The notes below the pieces were generated by a model. That model had not been told where the DNA came from. It searched no databases and saw only the letters and a list, made by a program, of their open reading frames with translations. From a bacterium (GTDB lineage: Bacteria > Myxococcota_A > UBA9160 > UBA4427): DNA of 64,000 nucleotides. Where the stretch lies: assembly GCA_024742285.1 (NCBI GenBank), contig JANSYR010000019.1:51632-115631 (forward strand), in the 5' to 3' direction. Of the stretch, positions 16,468 to 26,194 are shown in pieces (position 1 is the stretch's first letter; every line of letters starts with the position of its first letter). Both the position numbers and the translations under genes were made by a program.

Positions 16468-18309
16468 GTGAGCGAAGCGGCCGAGATGGCGATGCCGAGT
16501 CCGGTGCGAGGACGTGCCGGGCGGTCCTGGCTCGCGGTGGCCGCGACGCTGATCCTCCTGGGAAGTGCGGGCTGTGCCTCGGTCCCCTCGCCGAAGTGGA
16601 CCGTGGGCGACGGGCGGGCCGAGCGGCGCGCCCCGGCCCTTCGCGAGATCCGAGCGGAACGCTCGGCGGACTACGACGTGCTGGTCGGCGAGCTGGCCAA
16701 GGCGGACCGTGACCTCGAAGGCGCCCGCGAGGCCTACCTGCGGGCCGCCGAGAAGGATCCGAACTCGGCCTTCATCGCGGACCGGCTCGCGCGGCTCCAC
16801 TGGCAGCTCGACGACGTCGATCTCGCGGTCGACCAGGCGGAGCGGGCCTTCGAGCTCGCGCCGGACCAGGTCGAGGTCCGTCTCTTCCTGGGCCGTCTCT
16901 ACAGCCTGGAGCAGAACTACGAAGGACTCGATCGCGTGCTGCGCGATCGGGACGGGCGGCCCCTGGACGCCGACTCCGCGTCCCAGCTCTATCAGGTCAG
17001 CCTCGAACGCGGCGACCTCGACGAGGCCGAGAACCTCGCGCGCCAGCTCAGCGAGATGGAGCCGGACCAGCTCCGTGGCCCGCTCGGACTGGCGACCGTG
17101 TACGAGCAGCGCCGCGACTTCGACGCGGCGACCGCCGTCGTACGCCGGACCCTCGAGAACTTCCCGGACAATTTCCTCCTGTACATGCGCCTGGTGCAGA
17201 TCGAACGCCAGCGCGGGGATCGTGCAGGAGAGATCGCCGTCTACCGGGAAGTGCTTCGCAGTCACGCGAACCACTACGGCGTCCTTCAGCGCATGGGCCA
17301 GGCCCAGCTCGAGGAGAACGACATCGACGGGGCGATCGCGACCTATTCGTTGATCGTCGAGAACTATCCCGAGGACGTGCGCACGCTCCGCCGCCTCGCG
17401 CAGATCGAGTTCTCCGCGGGGCGCTACGAGTCCGCCGCCGGGCGGCTGGAGGTCGTGCTCGAGAAGTCGCCGGACCAGCCCGACCTCGCCTTCGCCCTCG
17501 GGCAGATCAAGCGCGCGCTCGGGGACGACGAGCGCGCGTTCGCCATCTTCGAAACGATCGCCCCGACCGCGGCCAACTACGTCGACGCGCGGCTGCAGAT
17601 GGCGGCGATCCACGAGCAGGCCGGCCGCAAGGCCGAGTCCCTCGCCGAGGTCGACCGTCTTCGCGCTCTCCGACCGAATCGGCAGCTGGATTTCCATGCC
17701 GCCGCCCTGCGGATCGAGATCGGGGACTTCGAAGGCGGCGTCGCGCTGCTCGAAGGACTCCTCGACGGCAGCGACGACGACCGCGACGTGCTCTACCAGC
17801 TGGGCGTCCAGTACGGCATCGCCGGCGACGCCGATCGTTCCGTCGAGTACATGCAGCAGGTCCTCGAACTCGACCCGGACGACGCGAACGCGCTCAACTA
17901 CATCGGCTACACGTGGGCGGACGAGGGTGAGAATCTCGAGGAAGCGGAGCGCATGATCGCGCGGGCCCTCGAGCTGTCCCCCGACGACGGCTACATCACG
18001 GACTCCCTCGGCTGGGTCTACTACCGGAGGGCCGAGGAGCGCTTCGCGGCCAAGGACGAGGACGAGGCGCTTCGCCTGCTCGAGCGGGCGGAGACGGCGC
18101 TCATGCGCGCGGCAGAGCTGACCGGCGGCGACTCGGTCGTGTCCGAGCACCTCGGTGACGTGTTGCTGCTTCGTGGAGACAAGCGCGGAGCGCTCGGGTA
18201 CTACGAAGAGGCCGTGACCCTCGACGTGCGCGAGGACGAACAGCCGAACCTCTACGACAAGCTCGAGAGTCTGCGGCGCGACCTCGGGGCGTCGAGTCCT
18301 GCTCAGTGA
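16468..18309 (+). CDS. TPR-repeat lipoprotein
   Basis: A 613-residue lipoprotein starts at GTG 16468 with a GGGGGAG ribosome site. The signal peptide (about 14-36) ends LGSAGC, whose Cys should be lipidated. The rest is a tandem array of about twelve tetratricopeptide repeats, clear in REAYLRAAEKDPNSAFIADR, in VEYMQQVLELDPDDANALNY and in ISLGWVYYRR-type pairs near residues 470-520. TPR arrays are protein-protein scaffolds, and outer-membrane TPR lipoproteins often assist envelope assembly. The LolB-like gene follows after 7 bp, suggesting a joint role in lipoprotein or outer-membrane biogenesis. Confidence 0.85.
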   Translation: MSEAAEMAMPSPVRGRAGRSWLAVAATLILLGSAGCASVPSPKWTVGDGRAERRAPALREIRAERSADYDVLVGELAKADRDLEGAREAYLRAAEKDPNSAFIADRLARLHWQLDDVDLAVDQAERAFELAPDQVEVRLFLGRLYSLEQNYEGLDRVLRDRDGRPLDADSASQLYQVSLERGDLDEAENLARQLSEMEPDQLRGPLGLATVYEQRRDFDAATAVVRRTLENFPDNFLLYMRLVQIERQRGDRAGEIAVYREVLRSHANHYGVLQRMGQAQLEENDIDGAIATYSLIVENYPEDVRTLRRLAQIEFSAGRYESAAGRLEVVLEKSPDQPDLAFALGQIKRALGDDERAFAIFETIAPTAANYVDARLQMAAIHEQAGRKAESLAEVDRLRALRPNRQLDFHAAALRIEIGDFEGGVALLEGLLDGSDDDRDVLYQLGVQYGIAGDADRSVEYMQQVLELDPDDANALNYIGYTWADEGENLEEAERMIARALELSPDDGYITDSLGWVYYRRAEERFAAKDEDEALRLLERAETALMRAAELTGGDSVVSEHLGDVLLLRGDKRGALGYYEEAVTLDVREDEQPNLYDKLESLRRDLGASSPAQ

Positions 18310-18316
18310 GAAGGCC

Positions 18317-19225
18317 GTGAGCCTGCCCCTTCGGGCAGTGCGCCTCGTCGCACTCCTCGCGATCGCCGCGAGTCTGGCCGGATGTCTCGACCGGCGCCCG
18401 GCGCTTCCGATCGTGCCCGAGGGCCAACCCCTCGCCTTCGCCGACGAGCGGGTGGCTCGTGTCCTCGCACGCCACGCCTCGCGAGCGAGCGAGCGGGCCG
18501 GGCTCACCGGCAGCGCCCGCGTCGCGCTCTCGGGACCCGACTTCAAGCTGAACCGTCCCCAGCGAATCGCCCTCGCGCGCCCGGCCCGACTCCGCTTCGA
18601 GATCCTCGGCCTCTTCGATCAGCTCGCGGCGATCCTCGTGACCGATGGGCTCGACTACGGCTTCTTCGACGCGTCGACGGGCGAGGTCTCCCGCGGCCGC
18701 GTCTCGAGCGCGCTCCTCTGGAACCTGACGAAGATCGACCTCGCTCCGGACGAGCTCGTCGGTCTCCTGCTTGCCGGGCCGCGCCCCGCCGACGGGACCC
18801 TGCACGCGGGGGCCTGGCTCGAGCCGTCCGGGCGCCTCGCGATCGCCTTCGCCTGGCCCACGGACGGGGCAGAGGCGGCCTGCCTGGCCGAGGACCCGCT
18901 CGACGTCTCCGCTTCGCCGGAGTGCGCCCTCCCCGAACGCGCGGTCGTCGCGACGGGGGGCCAGCTCTTCTTCTTCGACGAGATGGAGGAACTCGTGGAG
19001 GTGCGGGGGCTCGATCCCGGCGGCGTGATCCGGTACCGCGTCCGCTTCGAAGACTACGTCGCGATCGAAGGTCCGGACGAGTCCCGGTTCCCGAAGCGCG
19101 TGACGTTGGAATCCCCCGCGACCGCCTCGGAGGCCCGCTTCCAGTGGAAGCGGGTTCGTTTCGTGCCGGAGCTGACCGACGAAGTCTTCCAGCTTCCGGA
19201 AACGATGCGGGGGCGCGACGGCTAG
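18317..19225 (+). CDS. LolB-like / DUF4292-type outer-membrane lipoprotein
   Basis: This 302-residue lipoprotein starts at a GTG. The signal peptide ends SLAGC (Cys near residue 24). The body begins with LTGSARVALSGPDFKLNRPQ followed by RPARLRFEILGLFDQLAAIL, the beta-rich start typical of LolB and DUF4292 proteins, which share a half-barrel that holds acyl chains. The later part is less conserved. Assignment as the lipoprotein receptor LolB itself is not certain. It is paired with the TPR lipoprotein upstream. Confidence 0.7.
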   Translation: MSLPLRAVRLVALLAIAASLAGCLDRRPALPIVPEGQPLAFADERVARVLARHASRASERAGLTGSARVALSGPDFKLNRPQRIALARPARLRFEILGLFDQLAAILVTDGLDYGFFDASTGEVSRGRVSSALLWNLTKIDLAPDELVGLLLAGPRPADGTLHAGAWLEPSGRLAIAFAWPTDGAEAACLAEDPLDVSASPECALPERAVVATGGQLFFFDEMEELVEVRGLDPGGVIRYRVRFEDYVAIEGPDESRFPKRVTLESPATASEARFQWKRVRFVPELTDEVFQLPETMRGRDG

Positions 19226-19234
19226 CCGTTCGAG

Positions 19235-19250
19235 GCCGTCGCGTGACGGC
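19235..19250. terminator. Hairpin between convergent genes
   Basis: GCCGTC and GACGGC form a 6-bp stem around GCGT between the end of the lipoprotein gene and the end of fhs. It could terminate from either side. Confidence 0.45.
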
Positions 19251-20926
19251 TATTCGAGGCCGGTGATGCGATCCCCGTCGACGTCGATCCGCTCTGCGAG
19301 CGGACGGGCGGGCAGGCCGGGCATGCGCAGGATCTCGCCGGTCAGCGCGACGAGGAAGCCGGCGCCCGCGTTGATCTGCAGACCGCGCACGGTGATGTCG
19401 AAGCCGCTCGGGCGTCCGCGCAGACGCGCGTCGTCGGAGAGCGAGCCCGGGACCTTGGCGATGCAGATCGGCAGGTCGCCCAGGCCGAGGCGATCGATCT
19501 CGGTGAGGTCGCGTCTCGCGCTCTTCGTGAACTCGACGCCACTCGCGCCGTACATCGTCCGGGCGACCGCCTCGATCTTCTCCTGGACCGGATCGGAGAG
19601 CGCGTAGAGCGGGCGATAGGGCGAGGGACTCTCTTCGGCGTGCTCGACGAGCAGGCGGGCGAGTGTCTCCGTGCCCTCGCCGCCGTGGGCGAAGTGATCG
19701 GCGAGGGCGACGGGCACCGAGAGCGATTCGCAGAACGCGATGACGCGATCGAGCTCCTCGGGCGAGTCCTCACCGAAGCGGTTCAGCGCGACGATCGGCG
19801 TCTCTCCGAAACAGCGGATGCTCTCGAGGTGCTTCTCGAGGTTCGGCAGTCCCCGCTCGAGCGCCTCGATGTCGGGCTGGCCGAGCGCGCTCCGAGCGAC
19901 GCCGCCGTGCATCTTGAGCGCCCGGATCGTCGCGACCAGCACGACCGCGGCGGTGTCGAGGCCGGCCGCGCGGCACTTGATGTCGAAGAACTTCTCGGCC
20001 CCGAGGTCGAACCCGAAGCCCGCCTCGGTGATCGTCCAGTCGGCGTGATGCAGGGCCATGCGGGTGGCGAGCACGCTGTTGCAGCCATGGGCGATGTTCG
20101 CGAAGGGGCCACCGTGCAGAAAGGCGGGTGTGCCTTCGAGGGTCTGCACGAGGTTCGGGCGGAGCGCATCGCGAAGCAGCGCGAGCATCGCGCCGGTCCC
20201 ACCGAGGGATTTCGCAACGACCGGATTGCCCGCGCGATCGAAGCCGATGAGAATCCGGTCGAGCCGCTCGCGCAGGTCCTCGATGCCTTCCGCGAGGCAG
20301 AGGATCGCCATCACTTCGGAAGCGGCCGTGATGTCGAAGCCGCTCTCGCGCGGAACGCCGCCGGTCTTCCCGCCCAGTCCGATCACGATGTCGCGCAGGG
20401 CGCGATCGTTCATGTCCATCACGCGCTTCCAGAGCACGCGGCGAGGGTCGAGGTCGAGGTCGTTGCCGTGGTGGAGGTGGTTATCGATCAGCGCGGCCAG
20501 GAGGTTGTGTGCGCTCGTGATCGCATGGAAATCCCCGGTGAAGTGCAGGTTGATGCGCTCCATCGGGATCACCTGCGCGTAGCCGCCGCCCGCGGCACCG
20601 CCCTTGAGCCCCAGCGACGGTCCGAGCGAGGGTTCCCGGAGCGCCAGGGCGACGGACTCGCCGATCCGCGCGAGGCCGTCGGCCAGTCCGATGCTCGTCG
20701 TCGTCTTGCCTTCGCCCGCCGGGGTGGGGGTGATCGCGGAGACCAGCACCAGTCGGCCGGGCTCGCGACGCGCCGCCGGTCGCTCCCGGGTGAGGGCGGC
20801 CAGGTCGATCTTGGCGACGTCCTCCCCGTAGCGGTGGAGGTCGGTGGTCTGGATCCCGAGCGCCCCCGCGATCTCGTCGATCGGGCGGGGGCGCGCGGCC
20901 TGGGCAATCTCGACGTCGCTCGGCAT
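19250..20926 (-). CDS. fhs: Formate-tetrahydrofolate ligase
   Basis: Fhs makes 10-formyl-tetrahydrofolate from formate, THF and ATP. The 558 residues match the family length and show the ATP-binding ITPTPAGEGKTTTSIGL, SLGLKGGAAGGGYAQVIPM, NLHFTGDFHAI, GGPFANIAHGCNS and KVPGSLSDD. The first residues IAQAARPRPIDEIAGALGI also fit. It stands alone on the minus strand, without the other folate C1 genes next to it. It feeds purine and fMet synthesis or, in anaerobes, formate assimilation. Confidence 0.96.
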   Translation of the reverse strand: MPSDVEIAQAARPRPIDEIAGALGIQTTDLHRYGEDVAKIDLAALTRERPAARREPGRLVLVSAITPTPAGEGKTTTSIGLADGLARIGESVALALREPSLGPSLGLKGGAAGGGYAQVIPMERINLHFTGDFHAITSAHNLLAALIDNHLHHGNDLDLDPRRVLWKRVMDMNDRALRDIVIGLGGKTGGVPRESGFDITAASEVMAILCLAEGIEDLRERLDRILIGFDRAGNPVVAKSLGGTGAMLALLRDALRPNLVQTLEGTPAFLHGGPFANIAHGCNSVLATRMALHHADWTITEAGFGFDLGAEKFFDIKCRAAGLDTAAVVLVATIRALKMHGGVARSALGQPDIEALERGLPNLEKHLESIRCFGETPIVALNRFGEDSPEELDRVIAFCESLSVPVALADHFAHGGEGTETLARLLVEHAEESPSPYRPLYALSDPVQEKIEAVARTMYGASGVEFTKSARRDLTEIDRLGLGDLPICIAKVPGSLSDDARLRGRPSGFDITVRGLQINAGAGFLVALTGEILRMPGLPARPLAERIDVDGDRITGLE

Positions 20927-21204
20927 GGCGTCAATCGTCCCCCGGCCGGAGCACCGGCGCCAGCACGTCCGTCTCGACCCCGTGCTCTCGGGACGGGGTT
21001 CTCTCCTCGCTCATTGAGCGGCGCCATTCTGCCGATACGGGGTCACGTCCAGCACCCGGTCGAGCTTTCCGGGACCCGGGGCGCCGCGCGGCTACGGAAA
21101 ATCTTTTCCTTTACCGCGACGAAGCCACTAGAATCCGGCCTGGAACGGAAATTCGAGCAGAACTGGGGGGTTCGAGTCCATTGCGCATGTCGGGGGGGCA
21201 TCGC

Positions 21205-23232
21205 GTGATCGAGCAGCGGCGGGGTCGCTGCGTCCTCGTCGGGCTGGGCCTCGCGCTCACGCTCGTGCTCACCGCGTGCTCGAACGATCCCTACCCGCCG
21301 GAGCCGCCCGGGCAGAAGATCCTCTACAGCTCCTTCACGGAAGCGCCCCGGACCCTCGATCCGGCGACCGCCTACACCACGGTCGCCCACTCCGTCACGG
21401 GGGCCGTCTACGAGACGCTGCTCAAGTACCACTTCCTGAAGCGGCCCCTCGAGCTGATGCCGGGGCTCGCCGCCGCGCTGCCCACGGTCGAGGACCTCGG
21501 CGAGGGGCGGAGTCGCTATCGCTTCGTGCTCCGGAAGGGCCTCCTCTTCGCGGACGACGCGTGCTTCGAGCTCGGAGCACCCGGCGCGCGGACGCGCGAG
21601 ATCGTGATGGGTGACGTCGCCTTCCAGCTGATGCGCCTCGCCGACCCGAAGGTCGGCAGCCCGGTGATCGAGCCCTTCGCGAACATCGACGGGTTCCAGG
21701 AATTTGGATCGGCCCTGGCCGAGCGTCGGGAGGCGGACGAAGCCTTCGCGGCGCGACCGGTCCACGAACAGTACGCCGAGCTCGGGGGGATCCGCGGGAT
21801 CGCGACGCCCACGCCCTGGACGCTCGAGATCACGCTCCACCGTCCCTATCCGCAGATCCGGTACTGGTTCGCGATGGAGTTCTCGACGCCGGTGCCCTGG
21901 GAGGCCGTCGCGTACTACGACGGGCAGGGCGGGCGACCGCGCTTCGACGACCACCCCGTCGGCGCCGGTCCCTTCTACCTGGCCGAGTACGACAAGCATG
22001 CGCGCTACGTGCTCGAGAAGAACCCGAACTGGTACGGAGTGCGGAATCCCGAGTGGCGGGCGCCCGCCGCCGTCTTCCCCGAGCCGGCCGAGGAAAGCGA
22101 CGTGGACTCGGGGCGGGCCGAATACGCCGGCCGGTCGCTCCCGCTGATCGACCGCGTGATCGTCGTCCGCGAGAAGGAGAACATCCCGCGCTTCAACAAG
22201 TTCATCCAGGGCTACTACGACGCGTCGGGCATCATCAAGGAGAGCTTCGACAGCGTCGTCGTCGAAGGGGGACTCTCCGAGGAGATGAAGGAGAGGGGGA
22301 TGCGCCTGGGGAAGAGTGTCTCCCCGGACGTGTTCTACATCGGGTTCAACTTCGACGACGAGGTGATCGGGCGCGCCGGGGGGGAGCGGAGCCGAAAGCT
22401 CCGTCAGGCGATGAGCCTGTCGCTCGACGTCGGCGAGTTCCTGCGGATCTTCAACAACGGCCGCGGGGTCGTCGCGCAGTCCCCGCTGCCGCCGGGCATC
22501 TACGGGTTCGACTCCGACTACCAGAACCCGAATCGACGTCTCGATCTCGAGCGCGCTCGCGAGCTGATGGTGGAAGCCGGCTATCCCGGCGGGATCGATC
22601 CCGCGACGAACGAAGCGCTGAAGCTCGGTTTCGACACCGCGAACACCACGACCGCCGGTCTCAACCAGGTCCGCTTCTTCACGAACGCCTGGCGCGAGAT
22701 CGGGATCGACGTCGCGATCCGGCCCACGAACTACAATCAGTTCCAGGACAAGATTCGCCGCGGCGACTATCAGGTCTTCCAGTTCGGGTGGGTGGCCGAC
22801 TACCCGGACCCGGAGAACTTCTTCTTTCTCCTCTGGTCGAAGATGGCGCGCAGCGTGGCCGGCGGGCCCAACGCGGCGAACTTCATGGACGACCGCTTCG
22901 ACGAGCTCTTCGTCTCGATGAAGGCGCGGGAGAACGGGCCGGAGCGGATCGCCGAAATTCGCGAGATGCGCTCGATTCTCGAGCGCGAGCGCCCCTGGAT
23001 CGAGCTCTTCCACCGCGAGGACTACTCGCTCTATCAGGGTTGGGTGAAGAACGTGAAGCCGATGGGGCTGTCGATCCCGACCTACCAGTACCGGGACATC
23101 GATCCGGAGGCGCGGCGCGCGCTTCGCGAAGAGTGGAACGAGCCGGTGCTCTGGCCGGCCTGGACGCTGCTCTTCCTCGCCTTCCTGGTGATCGTCCCGG
23201 GCGTTCGAACCTACCTCGAGGAGCGTCAGTAG
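21205..23232 (+). CDS. Oligopeptide-type ABC transporter substrate-binding lipoprotein with C-terminal membrane helix
   Basis: This is a solute-binding protein of the SBP_bac_5 family, 675 residues from GTG 21205 (an ATG at 21187 and TTG at 21181 are alternatives). The signal peptide ends VLTAC, so the mature N-terminus should be lipidated. The body carries SFTEAPRTLDPATAYT, LKYHFL, DHPVGAGPFYL and PNWYG, the usual landmarks. Unusually, after the binding domain the chain ends in a hydrophobic helix (WPAWTLLFLAFLVIVPGV) and a short basic tail, so it may be anchored at both ends. It is the first gene of a five-gene importer with no gaps. Confidence 0.9.
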   Translation: MIEQRRGRCVLVGLGLALTLVLTACSNDPYPPEPPGQKILYSSFTEAPRTLDPATAYTTVAHSVTGAVYETLLKYHFLKRPLELMPGLAAALPTVEDLGEGRSRYRFVLRKGLLFADDACFELGAPGARTREIVMGDVAFQLMRLADPKVGSPVIEPFANIDGFQEFGSALAERREADEAFAARPVHEQYAELGGIRGIATPTPWTLEITLHRPYPQIRYWFAMEFSTPVPWEAVAYYDGQGGRPRFDDHPVGAGPFYLAEYDKHARYVLEKNPNWYGVRNPEWRAPAAVFPEPAEESDVDSGRAEYAGRSLPLIDRVIVVREKENIPRFNKFIQGYYDASGIIKESFDSVVVEGGLSEEMKERGMRLGKSVSPDVFYIGFNFDDEVIGRAGGERSRKLRQAMSLSLDVGEFLRIFNNGRGVVAQSPLPPGIYGFDSDYQNPNRRLDLERARELMVEAGYPGGIDPATNEALKLGFDTANTTTAGLNQVRFFTNAWREIGIDVAIRPTNYNQFQDKIRRGDYQVFQFGWVADYPDPENFFFLLWSKMARSVAGGPNAANFMDDRFDELFVSMKARENGPERIAEIREMRSILERERPWIELFHREDYSLYQGWVKNVKPMGLSIPTYQYRDIDPEARRALREEWNEPVLWPAWTLLFLAFLVIVPGVRTYLEERQ

Positions 23233-24195
23233 ATGGGCGCCTACGTCCTCAGACGACTCGCCTACGGCGTCGGCGTCGTGCTCGGCGTGCTCTTCCTGCT
23301 CTTCGTGCTCTTCTTCGCGGTCACGGAGCCGGAGGACATCGCGCGGAAGGCCCTCGGCGACAAGGTGCCGCCGGAGGCGATCGCCGTCTGGCTCGAGAAC
23401 CACGGCTACGACCGTCCGCTCTGGCCCTGGCAGGACTTCGAGGAGAACCTCCTCTTCGACCACTACCGGAGGATGCTGACCTTCGACTTCGGTCTCTCGG
23501 ACGCGGACGACTCGCCGATCGTCGATCGGATCCGCGCGGGCGCCGGGCCCTCGCTCACGTTGACCGTGCCGCTCCTGGTGCTCGGACTGCTGACGGCGAT
23601 CCCGCTCTCGCTCCTCGTCGCGTTCTTCCGCGAGACCTACATCGACCGGATGGGCGTCTTCCTCTGCGTCCTTGCCATGTCCGTCTCGACGCTCCTCTAC
23701 ATCATCGGCGGCCAATACGTGGTCGGGAAGCTGCTGCGCTGGTACCCGATCTCGGGCTTCGACGCGGATCCGATGATGCTGCCGCGATTTCTCGCGCTGC
23801 CGATCCTGGTCGGGATCCTCTCCGGCGTCGGCGGGGACGTGCGCTTCTACCGGACGGTCTTCCTCGAAGAGAGCAGCCGTGATTTCGTCCGCACGGCCCG
23901 TTCGAAGGGCGCGAGCGAGCCCCGGATCATGACGCGGCACGTCCTCCGAAACGCGCTCATCCCGATCCTGACCCGGGTCGTGACCGCGATTCCGTTCCTC
24001 TTCATGGGATCGCTGCTGCTCGAAGCCTTCTTCGGCATCCCCGGACTCGGTTCGATGACCTTCGACGCGATCCAGGCGAACGACTTCGCGACGCTGCGGA
24101 CGATGGTGTACGTCGGAGCCCTGCTCTTCATCTTCGGTCAGGTCGCGACGGACATCTCGTACGGATTCGTCGATCCGCGGGTGAGGGTCGAGTGA
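23233..24195 (+). CDS. ABC transporter permease, DppB/OppB type
   Basis: An inner-membrane permease of 320 residues begins immediately after the binding-protein stop. The N-terminus YVLRRLAYGVGVVLGVLFLLF is the typical first helix of OppB/DppB proteins. The EAA motif, which contacts the ATPase, reads FVRTARSKGASEPRIMTRH with downstream LRNALIPI. Further helices lie near 110-135, 150-175, 240-260 and 285-310. Its stop overlaps the next start (TGATG). Confidence 0.92.
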   Translation: MGAYVLRRLAYGVGVVLGVLFLLFVLFFAVTEPEDIARKALGDKVPPEAIAVWLENHGYDRPLWPWQDFEENLLFDHYRRMLTFDFGLSDADDSPIVDRIRAGAGPSLTLTVPLLVLGLLTAIPLSLLVAFFRETYIDRMGVFLCVLAMSVSTLLYIIGGQYVVGKLLRWYPISGFDADPMMLPRFLALPILVGILSGVGGDVRFYRTVFLEESSRDFVRTARSKGASEPRIMTRHVLRNALIPILTRVVTAIPFLFMGSLLLEAFFGIPGLGSMTFDAIQANDFATLRTMVYVGALLFIFGQVATDISYGFVDPRVRVE

Positions 24196-25223
24196 TGGAG
24201 ATCGAGGCGTACGTCTGGTCGAACGCGTTGACCGTGCTCCTGCTCGCGGGCATCGCCTGGGCGGCGCGGATCGTGCGCGGCCAGCGGCTCTGGCGCGAAG
24301 CGGCCGCGGAGCTCTGGCGGCGTCGGCGCTTCGCGATCGTCGTCGTGGGGATCTACCTGGGCATCGGCGTCGCCGATTCGATCGCCTGGGTCGGCGGCGT
24401 GCCGGAGGATGCGGTCGGCGTGCTCCCGAACGCGCCGCTCTCGCTGATCGACCGGCTCTTCCTCGACACGCGCGAGGCGAGCTACTCGGCGCCGCTGGCG
24501 TCGATCGAGTTCTACGGCGGCAAGCCCCTCCGCCACCCCGGGAGCCACCTGCTCGGGACCGACATCCTCGGTCGCGACGTCCTCTACATGGTCTTCAAGG
24601 GCGCGCGGGTCGCGCTCCTGATCGGCGGCCTGACGAGCCTGATCGCGATTCCGCTGGCGCTCTTCTTCGGCGTCTCCGCCGGCTACTTCGGCGGGCGGAT
24701 CGACGACGTGGTCTTCTTCCTGATCTCGACCCTCGCCGCGATCCCGGGCCTGCTCCTCTTGATCGCCCTGATCATGGTCATGGGGCGCAGCACGGTCTCC
24801 GTCTGCATCGCCCTGGCCGTGACGGGCTGGGTCGGCTTCTGTCGCCTCTCCCGCGCGGAGACCCTCAAGCTCCGGGAGCTCGACTACGTCCAGGCGGCCC
24901 GCGCGCTCGGTGTCTCCGAGTCGCGGATCATCCGCCGGCACATCCTCCCGAATCTGGCCCACCTGATCGTGATCACCTTCGTGCTCACCTTCAGCGGTCT
25001 CGTCCTGTCGGAGGCCACGCTCTCCTGGCTGGGAATCGGCGTCGACGGAAGCTGGGGGCAGATGATCGACGGCGCCCGCGACGAGCTCTCCCGCAGCCCG
25101 ATCGTGTGGTGGAACATCGGCGCGGCCGGCAGTGCACTCTTCGGCTTGATCCTGGCGGTGAACGCCGTCGGCGATGCGATCCGCGACGTGCTCGACCCGC
25201 GGACGACGCGAGGCGGCGAATGA
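24195..25223 (+). CDS. ABC transporter permease, DppC/OppC type
   Basis: This second permease has 342 residues. It shows the OppC-type landmarks HLLGTDILGRDVLYMVFKGA and the EAA motif YVQAARALGVSESRIIRRHI followed by LPNLAHLIVI, plus LSWLGIGVDGSWGQMI. About six membrane helices are visible. ATG 24195 overlaps the upstream stop. The segment between the first two helices (about residues 60-110) is longer than in DppC and would be periplasmic. Confidence 0.92.
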   Translation: MEIEAYVWSNALTVLLLAGIAWAARIVRGQRLWREAAAELWRRRRFAIVVVGIYLGIGVADSIAWVGGVPEDAVGVLPNAPLSLIDRLFLDTREASYSAPLASIEFYGGKPLRHPGSHLLGTDILGRDVLYMVFKGARVALLIGGLTSLIAIPLALFFGVSAGYFGGRIDDVVFFLISTLAAIPGLLLLIALIMVMGRSTVSVCIALAVTGWVGFCRLSRAETLKLRELDYVQAARALGVSESRIIRRHILPNLAHLIVITFVLTFSGLVLSEATLSWLGIGVDGSWGQMIDGARDELSRSPIVWWNIGAAGSALFGLILAVNAVGDAIRDVLDPRTTRGGE

Positions 25224-26194
25224 CGGCGCTGCTCGAGGTGCGGGATCTGCGGACGGCCTTCCCGTCGAAGGGGGGGCCGCTCCCGGTCGTCGACGGCGTC
25301 TCCTTCGACCTCCACCGGGGCGAGGTCCTCGCCCTCGTGGGCGAGTCCGGCTCCGGCAAGTCGATGACGGCGTTCTCGGCGATGCGACTCGTGCCGAAGC
25401 CGGGCCGCGTCGTGTCCGGCAGCGTTCGGCTCGACGGGACGGAGCTGCTCGACCTTCCCGTGACCGAGATGCGCAAGGTGCGCGGCGCACGCATGGCGAT
25501 GATCTTCCAGGAGCCGATGACCTGCCTGAATCCGGTCATGCGCGCCGGAGACCAGGTGATCGAGGCGATCCAGCTCCACGAGGACGTGTCGACGGCGGAT
25601 GCAAGGGCCCGGACGCGGGAGCTCTTCGTCGAGGTCGGGATCCCCGACCCGGAAGCGCGGCTCGATGCCTATCCCCATCAGCTCTCGGGCGGACTCAAGC
25701 AGCGCGTGATGATCGCGATGGCGCTCGCGACGCGTCCCGAGATCCTGATCGCCGACGAACCGACGACGGCTCTCGACGTGACCGTTCAGGCGCAGATCCT
25801 GTCGCTCCTGCGCGACCTCCAGCGCAGTCGCGGTGCGGCGATCCTGCTCATCACCCACGATCTCGGGATCGTGAACGAGCTCGCAGATCGCGTCGCGGTC
25901 ATGTACGCCGGTCGGCTGGTGGAGGTCGCCGAGCGCCGGGCGCTCCTGAGCGACCCGCGACATCCCTATACCCAGGGGCTCCTCCGATCGATCCCGGCCC
26001 TCGCCGCGCCGGGCGAGGCGCGTCCCGAGATCGCCGGGGTCGTTCCGTCGCCGGATCAGTGGCCCGCCGGCTGCCGCTTCTCCACGCGCTGCCCGAAGCG
26101 GATCGAGCGTTGCGACACGGTCTTCCCGGAGGAGACTGCGCCGGAAGAGGGGCGTCGCGTCTGGTGCCACGTCCAGGACGGAGAGGGCGCATGA
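25220..26194 (+). CDS. ABC transporter ATP-binding protein, DppD/OppD type
   Basis: The 324 residues include Walker A VGESGSGKSM, Q-loop FQEPMTCLNP, the signature LSGGLKQRV, Walker B ILIADEPTTALD and ITHDLGIV. The C-terminal oligopeptide-transporter extension with HPYTQGLL and Cys-containing RCPKRIERC is present, a region which in related proteins binds an Fe-S cluster. Note signature LSGGLKQR instead of LSGGMRQR. It overlaps both neighbours by 4 nt. Confidence 0.93.
   Translation: MTALLEVRDLRTAFPSKGGPLPVVDGVSFDLHRGEVLALVGESGSGKSMTAFSAMRLVPKPGRVVSGSVRLDGTELLDLPVTEMRKVRGARMAMIFQEPMTCLNPVMRAGDQVIEAIQLHEDVSTADARARTRELFVEVGIPDPEARLDAYPHQLSGGLKQRVMIAMALATRPEILIADEPTTALDVTVQAQILSLLRDLQRSRGAAILLITHDLGIVNELADRVAVMYAGRLVEVAERRALLSDPRHPYTQGLLRSIPALAAPGEARPEIAGVVPSPDQWPAGCRFSTRCPKRIERCDTVFPEETAPEEGRRVWCHVQDGEGA

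Noticed and set aside
21169..21179. GGTTCGAGTCC resembling a tRNA T-arm
   Set aside because: The flanking bases do not pair into a T stem, and no acceptor, D or anticodon arms are present on either strand.
21043..23940. Long minus-strand open frame opposite the binding-protein gene
   Set aside because: It has Arg/Asp/Val-rich composition and no motifs, and is fully explained as the shadow of the plus-strand gene.
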